Assembly (NCBI GenBank): GCA_036375715.1
Contig: DASVBS010000065.1
Location: forward strand, 62,001 to 126,000
DNA: 64,000 nucleotides
Direction of reading: 5' to 3'
Source of the DNA: Longimicrobiaceae bacterium
Lineage (GTDB): Bacteria > Gemmatimonadota > Gemmatimonadetes > Longimicrobiales > Longimicrobiaceae
Of this stretch, positions 17,066 through 25,878 are shown piece after piece. Every line of letters begins with the position of its first letter. Position 1 is the stretch's first letter. The position numbers and the translations under genes are program-made. The notes beneath the pieces are model-generated. The model saw only the letters and a program-made list of their open reading frames with translations. It had not been told where the DNA came from and searched no databases.

Positions 17066-18000
17066 CGCCGTCGACGTCGCTCCCGACGCTGGAAGAAGGC
17101 GAGCAGCTCGCGGCCGAACGGGGCGTCGGTCCGCAAGCGAATCTCGTCCACGCGTCGCCGGCGGAACAGGCGCCGGGCCTCCTCGGCATCGCGCGATACT
17201 GCCTTCGCGAATGCCTCCTGAGCCTGACGGGAGGAGGTGTCGAGGGGGGTCACCTGGCCCGTCTCCGGGTCGCGCACTTCGATGAGACCGACCGCGGGCA
17301 GGGCTTCGTCGAGCCGATCCGCCAGGTGCACGGCCACGACGTCGTGGCGGGCCGCCGCCGCGGTCAGCGTGCTGCCGAACTCGTCCCAGCCGTCACCCAG
17401 CCGGAAATCCGAGAAGAGGAAGATGATGGAGCGGCTGGGGGCGAGCCGGAGTGCGTAATCCAACCCCGCCGAGAGGTTGGTGCCGCGATCCCGGGGTTCG
17501 AATGCCAGTAGGTCGCGCACCAGCCGCAGGACGTGCCGGCGCCCTTTGCGAGGAGGTACGAACCACTCCACGGCGCTGGTGGTGACCAGCAGCCCCACGC
17601 GGTCGTTGTTGCGAATGGCGGACATGGCGAGGGTCGCTGCCACCTCCACTACCACCTCCGACTTCAGCCGGCCGCGCGAGGCCCAGCGCTGCGAGCCGGA
17701 GAAGTCCACCACGAGCAGCACGGTGAGCTCCCGTTCCTCGTGGTAGCGCTTGAGGTAGGGCTCGCCCAGGCGTGCGGTGACGTTCCAGTCGATGGAACGG
17801 ACGTCGTCGCCAGGAAGGTATTGGCGGACCTCGGCGAACTCGATCCCCTGCCCCTTGAAGACCGACTGGTACTCGCCGGAAAAGCGCGAGTTGACGAGCC
17901 CTCGGGTGCGCAGATCGATGCGGCGGACCTGCCGCAGGACCTCGCGCGAGGCGGGGATCGGATCACGGCGGAGCGGCTCGGGCGTGGGTCGACGGAGCAT
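17062..18000 (-). CDS. DUF58 domain protein (MoxR-associated, VWA-like)
   Basis: This 312-residue soluble protein has the DUF58 hallmark YQSVFKGQGIEFAEVRQYLPGDDVRSIDWN followed by ARLGEPYLKRYHEERELTVLLVVDFSGS, where DFSGS is the degenerate VWA metal site. DUF58 proteins nearly always sit directly after moxR, as here (2 bases separate the moxR stop and this ATG), and are thought to be substrates or partners of the MoxR ATPase. The ATG at 18000 is used; the frame stays open upstream inside moxR but carries no homologous residues. The C-terminus is rich in arginine. It overlaps the batD-like gene by 4 bases. Confidence 0.92.
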   Translation of the reverse strand: MLRRPTPEPLRRDPIPASREVLRQVRRIDLRTRGLVNSRFSGEYQSVFKGQGIEFAEVRQYLPGDDVRSIDWNVTARLGEPYLKRYHEERELTVLLVVDFSGSQRWASRGRLKSEVVVEVAATLAMSAIRNNDRVGLLVTTSAVEWFVPPRKGRRHVLRLVRDLLAFEPRDRGTNLSAGLDYALRLAPSRSIIFLFSDFRLGDGWDEFGSTLTAAAARHDVVAVHLADRLDEALPAVGLIEVRDPETGQVTPLDTSSRQAQEAFAKAVSRDAEEARRLFRRRRVDEIRLRTDAPFGRELLAFFQRRERRRRR

Positions 18001-18002
18001 GC

Positions 18003-18995
18003 TCAGGGAGTCCGAGCCGCCGCCAGCACGCGCCGCACGATGTCGTCGGAGGTAATCTCCTCGGCCTCCGCCTCGTAGGTCACGATCACCCGGTGGCGCA
18101 GCACGTCGGGAGCAACCGCCTTCACGTCTTCCGGGATCACGTAGCTTCGCCCGCGCAGAAAGGCGTGAGCTCGTGCGCACATGGCCAGCGCAATCGTTGC
18201 CCGGGGCGAGGCCCCGAACTCGATCAGCGGCACCAGGTCCTTGAGGCCGAGCGACGCGGGGTCGCGCGTGGCGGCGACCAGGTCGATGATGTAGTCGCTG
18301 ATCTTGTCGTCCAGGTAGAGCTGGGCGATCGCGCGCCGGGCTTTCAGTATCTCGGCGGGCGTGGCCACGACCTCCACCGGGATCGGCACACCGCCGGACA
18401 TCCGGCGGAGGATCTCCTTCTCTTCCTCCCGTGAGGGATACCCGACCACCACCTTCAGCATGAAGCGGTCGACCTGCGCCTCCGGTAGCGGGTAGGTCCC
18501 CTCCTGCTCGATCGGGTTCTGGGTGGCGAGCACGAGGAAGGGCTCCGGCAGCGCGAAGGTGTCGCCGCCTACCGTGACCTGCCGCTCCTGCATCGCCTCC
18601 AGGAGTGCCGCCTGGACCTTCGCCGGCGCCCGGTTGATCTCGTCGGCCAGGACGATGTTGGCGAAGATTGGTCCGCGGTGCGGGACGAACTCGCCGGTCC
18701 GCACATTGTAGACAACCGTGCCGATCACGTCGGCCGGCAGCAGGTCCGGAGTGAACTGGATGCGGGAGAAGGTTGCGTCGATCGTCTCGGAGAGGGTCTT
18801 GACGGTGAGCGTCTTCGCCAGCCCCGGCACTCCCTCGAACAGCACGTGCCCACCGGTCAGGAGGCCGATCAGCAGCCGCTCGATCATGTACTCCTGACCG
18901 ACCACCCGCTTGTGCACCTCCCCCACGATCCGCCGGGTCAGGGTATCGCCGGCAGGGGCAGACGGGACTTCGCGGTCAGCAGCAGTGCGTTCCAT
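18003..18995 (-). CDS. MoxR-family AAA+ ATPase
   Basis: The 330-residue ATPase is first in the operon. Walker A GVPGLAKT is at 55-62, Walker B is in IVLADEINRAPAKVQ, sensor 1 is in LVLATQNPIEQEGTYPLPEAQ and the lid domain ends the protein. MoxR ATPases work as chaperones that load metals or fold VWA-domain partners; the DUF58, BatA and BatB proteins encoded next are the likely clients. The start follows a 130-base gap with no readable promoter. All five genes of the set lie on the minus strand with gaps or overlaps of 4 bases or less. Confidence 0.95.
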   Translation of the reverse strand: MERTAADREVPSAPAGDTLTRRIVGEVHKRVVGQEYMIERLLIGLLTGGHVLFEGVPGLAKTLTVKTLSETIDATFSRIQFTPDLLPADVIGTVVYNVRTGEFVPHRGPIFANIVLADEINRAPAKVQAALLEAMQERQVTVGGDTFALPEPFLVLATQNPIEQEGTYPLPEAQVDRFMLKVVVGYPSREEEKEILRRMSGGVPIPVEVVATPAEILKARRAIAQLYLDDKISDYIIDLVAATRDPASLGLKDLVPLIEFGASPRATIALAMCARAHAFLRGRSYVIPEDVKAVAPDVLRHRVIVTYEAEAEEITSDDIVRRVLAAARTP

Positions 18996-19128
18996 GGGTC
19001 CAGTGCTGGTGTAGCCTGACGCACTTCAGCGCGTGCGCCGGCAGCTTCTCGACAGCGACGTGCTCGCGGCGACGACACGGAGGACAGGATATCTCGGCGC
19101 GGAGGCGAGGCCTTACCTCGCACCGACC

Positions 19129-20007
19129 TCACCGATTCCCGCGCCTGCCACGACCCCTCGGCGGGGAGTCTGTCCGGGGCGCCTGGGTCTCCGTCGCCAC
19201 CGGCTTCTGCTTCGGCCGCCCCCGGCGTGCGCCGCCCCGAGATTCGCGAGGTCCGCGAGGCCCGCGGGGCGGCGCTACCGGACGCTCGTCCTTGCTGCCG
19301 AGGGCCGCCATCTCCTCTGCCGTCAGGTAGCGCCACTTGCCCGGCGCCAGGCGGCCAATCTCGACCGGCCCGAAGCGCCGGCGGAAGAGCCGACGCACAG
19401 GATGCCCGACGGCCTCGAGCATCCTGCGCACCTCCCGTCGCTTCCCCTCCCGCATGACGACGGCCAGGCGGATCACCCCCGGCCGGACCTCGCTCCGCAC
19501 CTCCACCGACTCGGCCCTGGCCGTACCGTCCTCCAACTCCACACCGGTAACCAGCTGCCGTAGTGCGGAGTCGGTGGGCAGCCCCTCGACGTCGGCCCAG
19601 TACTCCTTGGTGGTGCCGTACCGCGGGTGCAACAGGCGATTGGCCGCTATCCCGTCGTTGGTGAGCAGGAGGAGGCCCGAGCTGTCACGGTCGAGGCGCC
19701 CTACGTGGAAGAGGTGCCGGAGGTGTTCGGGGAGCAGGTCGTACACCGTCTTTCTCCCCTCCGGGTCCTCACGCGTGGTCACGTACCCCTTGGGCTTGTG
19801 GATCGCTACCCACTGCGTGCGCTGGGGCGCGACGACCTGCCCCTCGACCTCGACCACGTCGGCCGCGGGATCCACGCTCATCCCCAGCTCGGCGACCGCG
19901 CCATTCACCCGCACCTTGCCTGCGCGGATGAGCTCCTCGCTAGCTCTACGGGAGGCGACACCGGCGCGGGAGAGGTAAGCCTGTAGCCGGACCGTCTTAC
20001 TGTCCAT
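19129..20007 (-). CDS. rluB: 23S rRNA pseudouridine synthase, RluB/RsuA family
   Basis: The 292-residue enzyme isomerises a specific uridine in rRNA. It has an N-terminal S4 RNA-binding domain (LQAYLSRAGVASRRASEELI), the catalytic motif GRLDRDSSGLLLLTNDG with the active-site aspartate, and the family end REGKRREVRRMLEAVGHPV and RRRFGPVEIGRLAPGKWRYL. After the fold ends it carries a tail of about 50 residues rich in Arg, Gly and Pro, probably disordered and RNA-binding. The ATG at 20007 lies within the last codons of scpB (11-base overlap). RluB versus RluE/RsuA specificity is inferred from the scpAB linkage, which is common for rluB. Confidence 0.92.
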   Translation of the reverse strand: MDSKTVRLQAYLSRAGVASRRASEELIRAGKVRVNGAVAELGMSVDPAADVVEVEGQVVAPQRTQWVAIHKPKGYVTTREDPEGRKTVYDLLPEHLRHLFHVGRLDRDSSGLLLLTNDGIAANRLLHPRYGTTKEYWADVEGLPTDSALRQLVTGVELEDGTARAESVEVRSEVRPGVIRLAVVMREGKRREVRRMLEAVGHPVRRLFRRRFGPVEIGRLAPGKWRYLTAEEMAALGSKDERPVAPPRGPRGPRESRGGARRGRPKQKPVATETQAPRTDSPPRGRGRRGNR

Positions 20008-20539
20008 CCCCGTTGGCCCTCGCAAGAACGACGGGAAGATCCTCCGGACGCGGCAGATCGGCCAGCGACCGGAAGCCGAAGTGTGCGAGGAACGCGGGGG
20101 TCGTGCCATAAAGGAGCGGCCGCCCGAGCGTTTCCGCGCGGCCGACCACGTCGATGATCCCTCTCTCCTGCAGCGTGCGTAGTACCCCTCCGGATCCCAC
20201 GCCCCGGATTTCCTCGATCTCCGCCCGCCCGACGGGCTGCCGATAAGCGATGATCGCCAGCGTTTCGAGGGCCGGCGTCGACAGCTTGGGCGACACGGGA
20301 ACCGAATGGAACCGATCGAGGATGGACGCGAACTCGGGTCGGGTGAGCAGCTGGTAGCCTCCGGCGATCTCGTAGATGTCGAAGGCTCGCCCCTCGCGCT
20401 CGTACTCGGCCCGCAGCTCGGCGATGAGGCGCTCCACTACCTCCTCGTCGAACGCCGGGTCCGCACGGGCCAGTTCTTCAGCGCTCAGGGGCGCCTCGCT
20501 GGCAAACAGAACCGCTTCGATGATCCGGCTAGGCCGCAT
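19997..20539 (-). CDS. scpB: Segregation and condensation protein B
   Basis: The 180-residue protein is the winged-helix kleisin partner of the SMC-ScpAB condensin complex, which compacts and segregates the chromosome. Family landmarks are RIIEAVLFASEAPLSAEEL at the start, RPEFASILDRF, LETLAIIAYRQPVGRAEIEEIRGV and GRPLLYGTTPAFLAHFGFRSLADLP. The start overlaps the scpA end by 11 bases, and the end overlaps rluB. SMC itself is not in the window. Confidence 0.96.
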   Translation of the reverse strand: MRPSRIIEAVLFASEAPLSAEELARADPAFDEEVVERLIAELRAEYEREGRAFDIYEIAGGYQLLTRPEFASILDRFHSVPVSPKLSTPALETLAIIAYRQPVGRAEIEEIRGVGSGGVLRTLQERGIIDVVGRAETLGRPLLYGTTPAFLAHFGFRSLADLPRPEDLPVVLARANGDGQ

Positions 20540-21287
20540 CGTCCGTAACCTTCGCTCGATACACCCAGAGCGCCTCGAAAGGAGCGCTCTGTCGTAGCCG
20601 CAGCAGACTGCGTCGACTCAGCTCCAGGCAGGCGAGCAGCGAGGCGACCGCATGCATGCGCGTACCCCAGGGCGCCACGAGGGTGGCGAATTCGATGCGC
20701 TCGCGCCGCCGCAGCGCGGCCAGGACGTGCTCCATCTTCTCCTCGATCCGTACCGGCCTCGCAGCGAAGGTGTAGCCGGGCTCCGGCTCCGCAAGCCTCT
20801 CCACCAGCGCGAGCACCGCTGCCCATACTTCGTCCCAGGTGACCTCGAGTGGCGCTTCGGCCAGCGAAGGTACTGCACGGGGCTCGGTGAACCCGCGAGG
20901 GAAGTGGCGCGCGCGCTCCCGCTCCGCCTGTTCAAGTCGATCCGCCGCCTCGCGGAAGTGCTCGTACTCCAGCAGCCGCCTCACCAGGTCGGCCCGTGGA
21001 TCCTCCGCGTCTTCTTCCTCGTGACGCGGGAAGAGCATCTGCGCCTTGATCCGCACCAGGGTCGCCGCCATCTCCACGAACTCGCCCGCGCGGTCGAGCT
21101 CCAACCGATCCACCTCCCGGATGGCGGCGAGGAACTGGGCCGTGATGCGAGCGATGGGGATGTCGAAGATGTCGATGTCCTGCTTGCGGATGAGGTGCAG
21201 CAGGAGGTCCAGCGGCCCCTGGAAGCGGTCAAGGCCTACGACGAAGGGATCGACTTCGAGCTGTGCGGCGGCGGCAGCGGACGTCAC
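20529..21287 (-). CDS. scpA: Segregation and condensation protein A
   Basis: This 252-residue kleisin of the SMC complex has the N-terminal FVVGLDRFQGPLDLLLHLI and KQDIDIFDIPIARITAQFL, a charged middle (EEEDAEDPRADLVRRLLEY) and a C-terminal winged helix (RRERIEFATLVAPWG). The start is GTG at 21287, which forms a GTGA overlap with the stop of the M50 protease gene and has AAGGGA about 8 bases upstream. A longer open frame reaches to 21590, but its first 100 residues are the antisense reading of the protease gene. Confidence 0.93.
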   Translation of the reverse strand: MTSAAAAAQLEVDPFVVGLDRFQGPLDLLLHLIRKQDIDIFDIPIARITAQFLAAIREVDRLELDRAGEFVEMAATLVRIKAQMLFPRHEEEDAEDPRADLVRRLLEYEHFREAADRLEQAERERARHFPRGFTEPRAVPSLAEAPLEVTWDEVWAAVLALVERLAEPEPGYTFAARPVRIEEKMEHVLAALRRRERIEFATLVAPWGTRMHAVASLLACLELSRRSLLRLRQSAPFEALWVYRAKVTDDAA

Positions 21288-21934
21288 ACCAGCATTCCCT
21301 TGAACACCATCGCCGCACCGTACAGCCAGTTGAGGGGGACGAGCAGGAAGGTGAAGCCGGTCACCCAGAGCAGGAGCAGCACGATGACCGTCCCCCCCAT
21401 GCCGATCTGCCGGTAGCGGTAGGCGAGACGCGTAGGCAGCAGGTAGGCGAAGACGTGCGAGCCGTCGAGCGGCGGGATCGGGACCAGGTTGAAGAGCATC
21501 AACACGAAGTTGATGTAGACCCCGTACTGCGCCATGGTCCGCAGGATCAGCCAGGTGGTCGTCAGGTCCGGCACCAGGCGCAGCAGCCACTCGCTCAGCG
21601 CCATCACCACCGTGAAGGCGATCGCCAGCAGGAAGTTCGACGCCACCCCGGCGAGCGACACGAGGATGTCTCCTCGCTTGTAATTGCGGAAGTTGCGCGG
21701 GTTGACCGGAACCGGTTTCGCCCAGCCGAAGATCAGCCCTCCCGGGGCCAGGGCGAGCAACACGGGGACCAGGATGCTTCCGATCGGGTCGATATGCGGG
21801 ATCGGGTTCAGGGTGATCCGCCCCAGCATGTATGCCGTGGGGTCACCCTGCTGCCGCGCCACCCACCCGTGGGCCACCTCGTGGACCACGATCGAGAAAA
21901 TCAGGACAGGTAGGAGAATGATCAGGTCTTGCAT
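21284..21934 (-). CDS. Site-2 protease (M50 family), YwhC-like membrane metalloprotease
   Basis: The 216-residue integral membrane protease has the zinc motif HEVAH in VVHEVAHGWVARQQG within the first helix and the second metal ligand in PIPPLDGSHV near residue 155. Five or six hydrophobic segments are visible and no PDZ domain, which places it with the short S2P group rather than RseP. Its substrate is unknown. It heads the unit with scpA, scpB and rluB. The promoter-like boxes upstream place the predicted transcript start on the A of the ATG, so the mRNA may be leaderless, consistent with the lack of a ribosome site. Confidence 0.92.
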   Translation of the reverse strand: MQDLIILLPVLIFSIVVHEVAHGWVARQQGDPTAYMLGRITLNPIPHIDPIGSILVPVLLALAPGGLIFGWAKPVPVNPRNFRNYKRGDILVSLAGVASNFLLAIAFTVVMALSEWLLRLVPDLTTTWLILRTMAQYGVYINFVLMLFNLVPIPPLDGSHVFAYLLPTRLAYRYRQIGMGGTVIVLLLLWVTGFTFLLVPLNWLYGAAMVFKGMLV

Positions 21935-21940
21935 GGCGAG

Positions 21941-21969
21941 AAGCTAGCGCGGGCACGAAGGCATGTCAA
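21941..21969 (-). promoter_or_regulatory. Sigma-70 promoter of the M50-scpA-scpB-rluB unit
   Basis: On the minus strand TTGACA (21969-21964), a 17-base spacer and TAGCTT (21946-21941). Only 6 bases separate the -10 box from the ATG at 21934, so the transcript should begin at or next to the start codon. Confidence 0.7.
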
Positions 21970-22036
21970 AGCCGCCCTTCCGGGAAATCGTCACCCTCCC
22001 CGACTGCGCGCGTGCACGCCCGAAGGCGGCAATGCG

Positions 22037-22065
22037 TTGACATCTCTCCGCTCTACGTCTATTCT
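22037..22065 (+). promoter_or_regulatory. Sigma-70 promoter of rpsT
   Basis: Consensus TTGACA (22037-22042), a 17-base spacer and TATTCT (22060-22065), giving a predicted leader of about 50 bases before the rpsT start. Confidence 0.8.
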
Positions 22066-22120
22066 TAACGCTTGTGTCAGAAGATTGACGATTACCCTTT
22101 CGTTCCACCGGAGGCCTGTT

Positions 22121-22381
22121 TTGCCGAACGTCAAGTCCGCTGAGAAGCGGATGCGGACCAACAAGATCCGTGAGCAGCGGAACAAGGCAGCCCGCTCCCG
22201 GCTCCGCACCGCGATCAAGAAGGCCCGCCTGGCAGAGGGTGAGGGGGCCGAAGCCGCGTTCCTGCAGGCTAAGTCCCTGCTCGACCGCGCTGCCCGCAAG
22301 CGGCTCATTCACCCCAACAAGGCCGCGCGCCTCAAGTCGAAGCTCTCCCGCGTGGCGAGAGAGCGCGGCGTCAGCGTCTGA
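22121..22381 (+). CDS. rpsT: 30S ribosomal protein S20
   Basis: The 86-residue basic protein binds 16S rRNA early in small-subunit assembly. It matches the S20 family: PNVKSAEKRMRTNKIREQRN at the start, SRLRTAIKKAR, then LDRAARKRLIHPNKAARLKSKLS near the end. The start codon is TTG at 22121, chosen because GGAGG lies 6 bases upstream and the product then begins exactly where S20 proteins do. The gene stands alone, with its own consensus promoter and intrinsic terminator. In other bacteria a TTG or UUG start is part of S20 autogenous control; that is a plausible but untested parallel. Confidence 0.96.
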   Translation: MPNVKSAEKRMRTNKIREQRNKAARSRLRTAIKKARLAEGEGAEAAFLQAKSLLDRAARKRLIHPNKAARLKSKLSRVARERGVSV

Positions 22382-22402
22382 ATCGACGCCGTTCAGCGGA
22401 CG

Positions 22403-22438
22403 AAGCGCCCCGCCGGATCCCTCCGGCGGGGCGCTTTT
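22403..22438 (+). terminator. Rho-independent terminator of rpsT
   Basis: A perfect 14-bp stem (22403-22416 with 22423-22436) around a 6-base loop ATCCCT, ending in TTTT at 22435-22438. It lies 21 bases after the rpsT stop codon. Confidence 0.92.
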
Positions 22439-22470
22439 CCTTGTTCACGATAGGCGCCTCGAGGGCGGGA

Positions 22471-23451
22471 TCATCCCAGATCCACGCCGCACACGCCGCA
22501 GTACCAGGCGGCCGGATCGTTGGAGTAGCCGCACTCCGGGCACTTCAATCCGGGCTGCGGGCGGGTCTCGGCAGACGGCACGTCCTCCTCGGCGGGAGCG
22601 CGCGGCGCCGTGGCGGCGATCGCCCGATCGAGCTCCTGGAGGAATGCGTAGTCGTCGTCGCGATGCTCCGGGTCGAGCTCGTTGGCGAGCGCCTCCGCCT
22701 CCGCGGCAAAGGCCGTGATCTCCACCAGCTCATCGTCCGGCGCGGCGACGCCGCCGAAGGAGGCCTGGGGCGGATGCGCAGATCCCTCCCGGGATCCCTC
22801 CCCTCCCTCCGCCGAGTCCTCCTGCGGCGCGGGTACGACTACCTCTTCCAGGAGCGGCAGATCGGGATCCCACTCGGCCGCGGCGTCGGCAAACGAGGTA
22901 GGTTGCGGCGCCTCGGAGACCGGAGCATCCGCGTCCCACGCCGGCCCGTCCGCAGGCGTCGCCGCCGCAGGACCACCGTCCTCAACTGTAGCCTCGTCAT
23001 CATGAGTGCCTACCGCGACCTGGCGGAGGAGGTCGTCCAGCGCGGCCATCTCGCGCTCCGTCTTCGCGCGCTCCTCGGCCGCGGCGGCAACTTCCGCTTC
23101 CAACCCCGGACGGCGCTCCTCCCAGTGCTCGTCGGAGAGCTCGCCGATCCTGTGCCGCAGACGCGCCTCCTCCAGCGCTTCGATCGCGGCATCATGTCGC
23201 TCGGCCGCAGCAAGGAGCCGTTCCTCGAGGCGCTCGCGATCGCTGGCCAGCGCCTCCGAGTGCGCGGCCAGCTCGGCCATCACCGCCGCCAGCCGCTGTT
23301 CGTAGTCCTCGCGGACGCGCCGGGCCACCTGGGCGGGAATATCACTGCCCACCTCGTCCAGTCGGGCAAGCCATTCCTGGAGTTGGGTCCGCCGCGCCAA
23401 TAGCTCGGCCGTGGTCTCCGTTCCCGTCTGCTGCTGTTCGGAAGGAGTCAT
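22471..23451 (-). CDS. Coiled-coil protein with C-terminal zinc ribbon, unknown function
   Basis: The 326-residue protein has three parts. Residues 1 to about 145 are a charged coiled coil (heptads rich in Ala, Glu, Arg and Leu, such as ELAAHSEALASDRERLEERL). A low-complexity acidic linker covers about 150-290. The last 25 residues form a four-cysteine zinc ribbon, CPECGYSNDP then WYCGVCG. No catalytic motif is seen. Such layouts suggest a soluble adaptor that uses the ribbon to contact nucleic acid or protein, but function is not known. It is convergent with rpsT and shares its terminator region, and lies 22 bases after the YhaM-like gene in the same direction. Confidence 0.75.
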   Translation of the reverse strand: MTPSEQQQTGTETTAELLARRTQLQEWLARLDEVGSDIPAQVARRVREDYEQRLAAVMAELAAHSEALASDRERLEERLLAAAERHDAAIEALEEARLRHRIGELSDEHWEERRPGLEAEVAAAAEERAKTEREMAALDDLLRQVAVGTHDDEATVEDGGPAAATPADGPAWDADAPVSEAPQPTSFADAAAEWDPDLPLLEEVVVPAPQEDSAEGGEGSREGSAHPPQASFGGVAAPDDELVEITAFAAEAEALANELDPEHRDDDYAFLQELDRAIAATAPRAPAEEDVPSAETRPQPGLKCPECGYSNDPAAWYCGVCGVDLG

Positions 23452-23473
23452 GCTCGTAAAAGGGAAAAGGCAA

Positions 23474-24592
23474 TCAGGATGCGCCCTGCTCCCCGGCGAA
23501 GAGGTCGAAGCCGAGCTCCGGCGTTCGTGGCTCCTGCTCGGTGGCCGGCTCGGGCGGCGTCGCCGACTCGGGCCTGAAGAACGCCCTCCCGAAGGACCGG
23601 TCGTAAGCCGACCAATCGCCTTCCTCCACGCCAGAAAGGAGCTGACGGGCTGCGTTCAGCTTGGCATCGAGGTCGTCGGCGTAATGCAGCACCAGCGCTT
23701 CCAGCATCTGCGGGGTACGCGGGCTGTCCCACTCCGGTCGGCCCTGGTGGCTCGCGATGAGGTGCTGGAGAAGGAGCAACCGGTCGCGCGGGAGGTCACT
23801 TATAGTCTCGGCCTCGCGAGCGACCATTTGAATCCCGATCACGATGTGACCGAGCAGCCGTCCCTCGGTGGTGTACCCCGAAAGCGGCGGAGGTTTCAAC
23901 TCCCGAACCTTGCCGATGTCGTGGAGCAACGCAGCCGTGACCAGCAGGTCACGGTCGAGCTCTACCCCCTGCTCGCGATAATGCTCGACCAGCTGCTCGC
24001 ACGAGCCCGCGACGGACAGGGAATGTTCGAGCAGTCCCGCCAGGTAGCCGTGGTGATTCCGCTGCGCGGCGGGGTGTACCCGGAAGGCGCGGCCCAATTC
24101 GGTCCCGCGACCCACACAGCGGTACAGGAGCTTTCGCAGGCCTCGGTCGCGCACCGAGGCGATGCGCGCATCGAGCTCGGCCTCCATCCGGGCCCTGGGC
24201 CGCGGCGAGGTGGGCAGCAACAGCTCGAAGTCGGAGGGCTCAGCCTCGAGCTCGTCGACAGAAAGCACCTTCAGCTGCAGCCGGTCCTGGAAGCTCCCTA
24301 CCCTGCCACGGATGCCGACCACGTTGCCGGCCACGCAGGCGGCCTCCCATCGCTCGATCTCGTCCCAGACGAATGCGTCGATGGTGCCGGTGGCGTCGCC
24401 CAGCACGAGCCGCAGGTAAGGCTTGTTCGCACGCGACTCCGCCCGCCGGGCCTCGTGGACGATGAAGATGCCGACCACCTCGTCGCCGTCGCGAAGGTCG
24501 GCCACCCGCGTCCGGGGATGACCATCGCAGAACTCCCGCGGAGTGAGGCGCCTGGGGATCGGCACGCCCGCCTGCGCGGCGTCGCCGCTCAT
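23474..24592 (-). CDS. OB-fold plus HD-domain 3'-5' exoribonuclease, YhaM-like
   Basis: The 372-residue protein joins an N-terminal OB-fold nucleic-acid-binding domain (VADLRDGDEVVGIFIVHEARR, LRLVLGDATGTIDAFVWDE) to an HD metal-dependent phosphohydrolase domain (H in HHGYLAGLLEHSLSVA, HD in LLHDIGKVRELK, H in GHIVIG, plus HLIASHQGRPEW). This is the architecture of YhaM/CBF1, which degrades RNA or DNA from the 3' end. The start at 24592 overlaps the pyrC stop as ATGA. Co-translation with the pyrimidine genes is unexplained. The C-terminal 40 residues are a low-complexity Pro/Glu tail. Confidence 0.87.
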   Translation of the reverse strand: MSGDAAQAGVPIPRRLTPREFCDGHPRTRVADLRDGDEVVGIFIVHEARRAESRANKPYLRLVLGDATGTIDAFVWDEIERWEAACVAGNVVGIRGRVGSFQDRLQLKVLSVDELEAEPSDFELLLPTSPRPRARMEAELDARIASVRDRGLRKLLYRCVGRGTELGRAFRVHPAAQRNHHGYLAGLLEHSLSVAGSCEQLVEHYREQGVELDRDLLVTAALLHDIGKVRELKPPPLSGYTTEGRLLGHIVIGIQMVAREAETISDLPRDRLLLLQHLIASHQGRPEWDSPRTPQMLEALVLHYADDLDAKLNAARQLLSGVEEGDWSAYDRSFGRAFFRPESATPPEPATEQEPRTPELGFDLFAGEQGAS

Positions 24593-25878
24593 CGAGAAGG
24601 AAGGGTCCAGACCGTGACTCCGCCCACCAGCGTCCGCACCGCCCGCCCCCGCACGCGGCGGCCCGCGAAGGGGGTATTCCGGCTCAACGAGAGGAACTGC
24701 TCCGGGTCGATCGTCCACTCGAGGTCGGGGTCGATCAGGGTCACGTCGGCTGGAGACCCCGGCCGCAGGGTTCCCCCCGGCAGAGAGAAGGCACGGGCCG
24801 GCGCGCAGCTCATCCGCTCGACCAACGTCGGGAGGTCGATGAGGCGCGTGTGCACCAGCTCGGACATCGAGAGCCCCACCGCGGTCTCCAGCCCCACGAT
24901 CCCGTTCGGCGCGTCCTCGAACGCCTGCTCCTTCTCGTCGTAGTGATGGGGGGCGTGGTCCGTGGCGATCACATCCAGCGTTCCATCCGCCACGCCTTGC
25001 CGCACCGCGTCACGATCCTCCGCCGAGCGAAGCGGCGGGTTCATCTTGGCGTTTGTGCGGTAGGATTCGATCGCCTCGTCCGTGAGGGTGAAGTGGTGCG
25101 GCGTAGCCTCCGCGGTCACCCGGACGCCTCGGGCGCGGGCTTCACGGATCATCCGCACTCCCTCGCGCGTCGAAACGTGCTGGATGTGCAGGCGCCCGCC
25201 CGTCAGCTCCGCCAGAAAGAGATCACGGGCGATCATGACGTCCTCAGCGGCGTTCGGGATGCCGGTCAGTCCCAGACGGGTAGCGATGATCCCCTCGTTC
25301 ATCGAGCCGCCGTAGGAGAGATTCAGATCCTCCTCGTGCACGGAGACCGGCAGATCGAAGGACAGCGCGTACTCGAGGGCGAGGCGCATCACCCCGGCGT
25401 TCATCACCGGCCGGCCGTCGTCGGTGACGGTGACGGCGCCGGCCTCCTGCAGCTCGCCGAACTCGGCGAGCTGCTCGCCTTTCTGGCCCACGGTGATGGT
25501 CCCCGCCGGATAGACGCGGGCGCCGCCGGAACGCATCCCCGCCGCACGAACGAACCCCACAGCCGCCGGGTTGTCGATGGGAGGGCTGGTATTGGGCATG
25601 GCCACCACGGCGGTGAAACCGCCCGCCGCCGCCGCGCGCGCCCCGCTTCTGATCGTCTCCTTATGCTCGCCACCCGGCTCGCGCAGGTGTACGTGCACGT
25701 CGATGAGCCCGGGCGTGACCACGAGGCCGCGCGCGTCGATCCGCTCCGTGCCCTCCGGGGCGGTGAGATTTTCCCCGAGCTCGGCTACCTGGCCGTCGAC
25801 CAGGAGCAGGTCCAACACCTGGTCGAGTCCCTGGGACGGGTCGACGACCCGACCACCGGTGATCAGGACCCGGCTCAC
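24589..25878 (-). CDS. pyrC: Dihydroorotase
   Basis: This is the third step of UMP synthesis, cyclising carbamoyl aspartate to dihydroorotate. The 429-residue protein is of the longer type I (AllB/CAD-like) class. The metal-binding [10 protein letters not shown] follows the N-terminal beta sandwich at about residue 59. Other active-site segments are [29 protein letters not shown] and [12 protein letters not shown], which holds the catalytic aspartate. It overlaps pyrB upstream and the YhaM-like gene downstream by 4 bases each, so pyrR-pyrB-pyrC-exonuclease is one translational unit. pyrA/carAB, pyrD, pyrE and pyrF are not in the window. Confidence 0.96.
   Translation of the reverse strand: MSRVLITGGRVVDPSQGLDQVLDLLLVDGQVAELGENLTAPEGTERIDARGLVVTPGLIDVHVHLREPGGEHKETIRSGARAAAAGGFTAVVAMPNTSPPIDNPAAVGFVRAAGMRSGGARVYPAGTITVGQKGEQLAEFGELQEAGAVTVTDDGRPVMNAGVMRLALEYALSFDLPVSVHEEDLNLSYGGSMNEGIIATRLGLTGIPNAAEDVMIARDLFLAELTGGRLHIQHVSTREGVRMIREARARGVRVTAEATPHHFTLTDEAIESYRTNAKMNPPLRSAEDRDAVRQGVADGTLDVIATDHAPHHYDEKEQAFEDAPNGIVGLETAVGLSMSELVHTRLIDLPTLVERMSCAPARAFSLPGGTLRPGSPADVTLIDPDLEWTIDPEQFLSLSRNTPFAGRRVRGRAVRTLVGGVTVWTLPSR

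Noticed and set aside
23411-24943. 510-codon plus-strand frame
   Set aside because: Antisense of the YhaM-like and pyrC genes; high-GC shadow.
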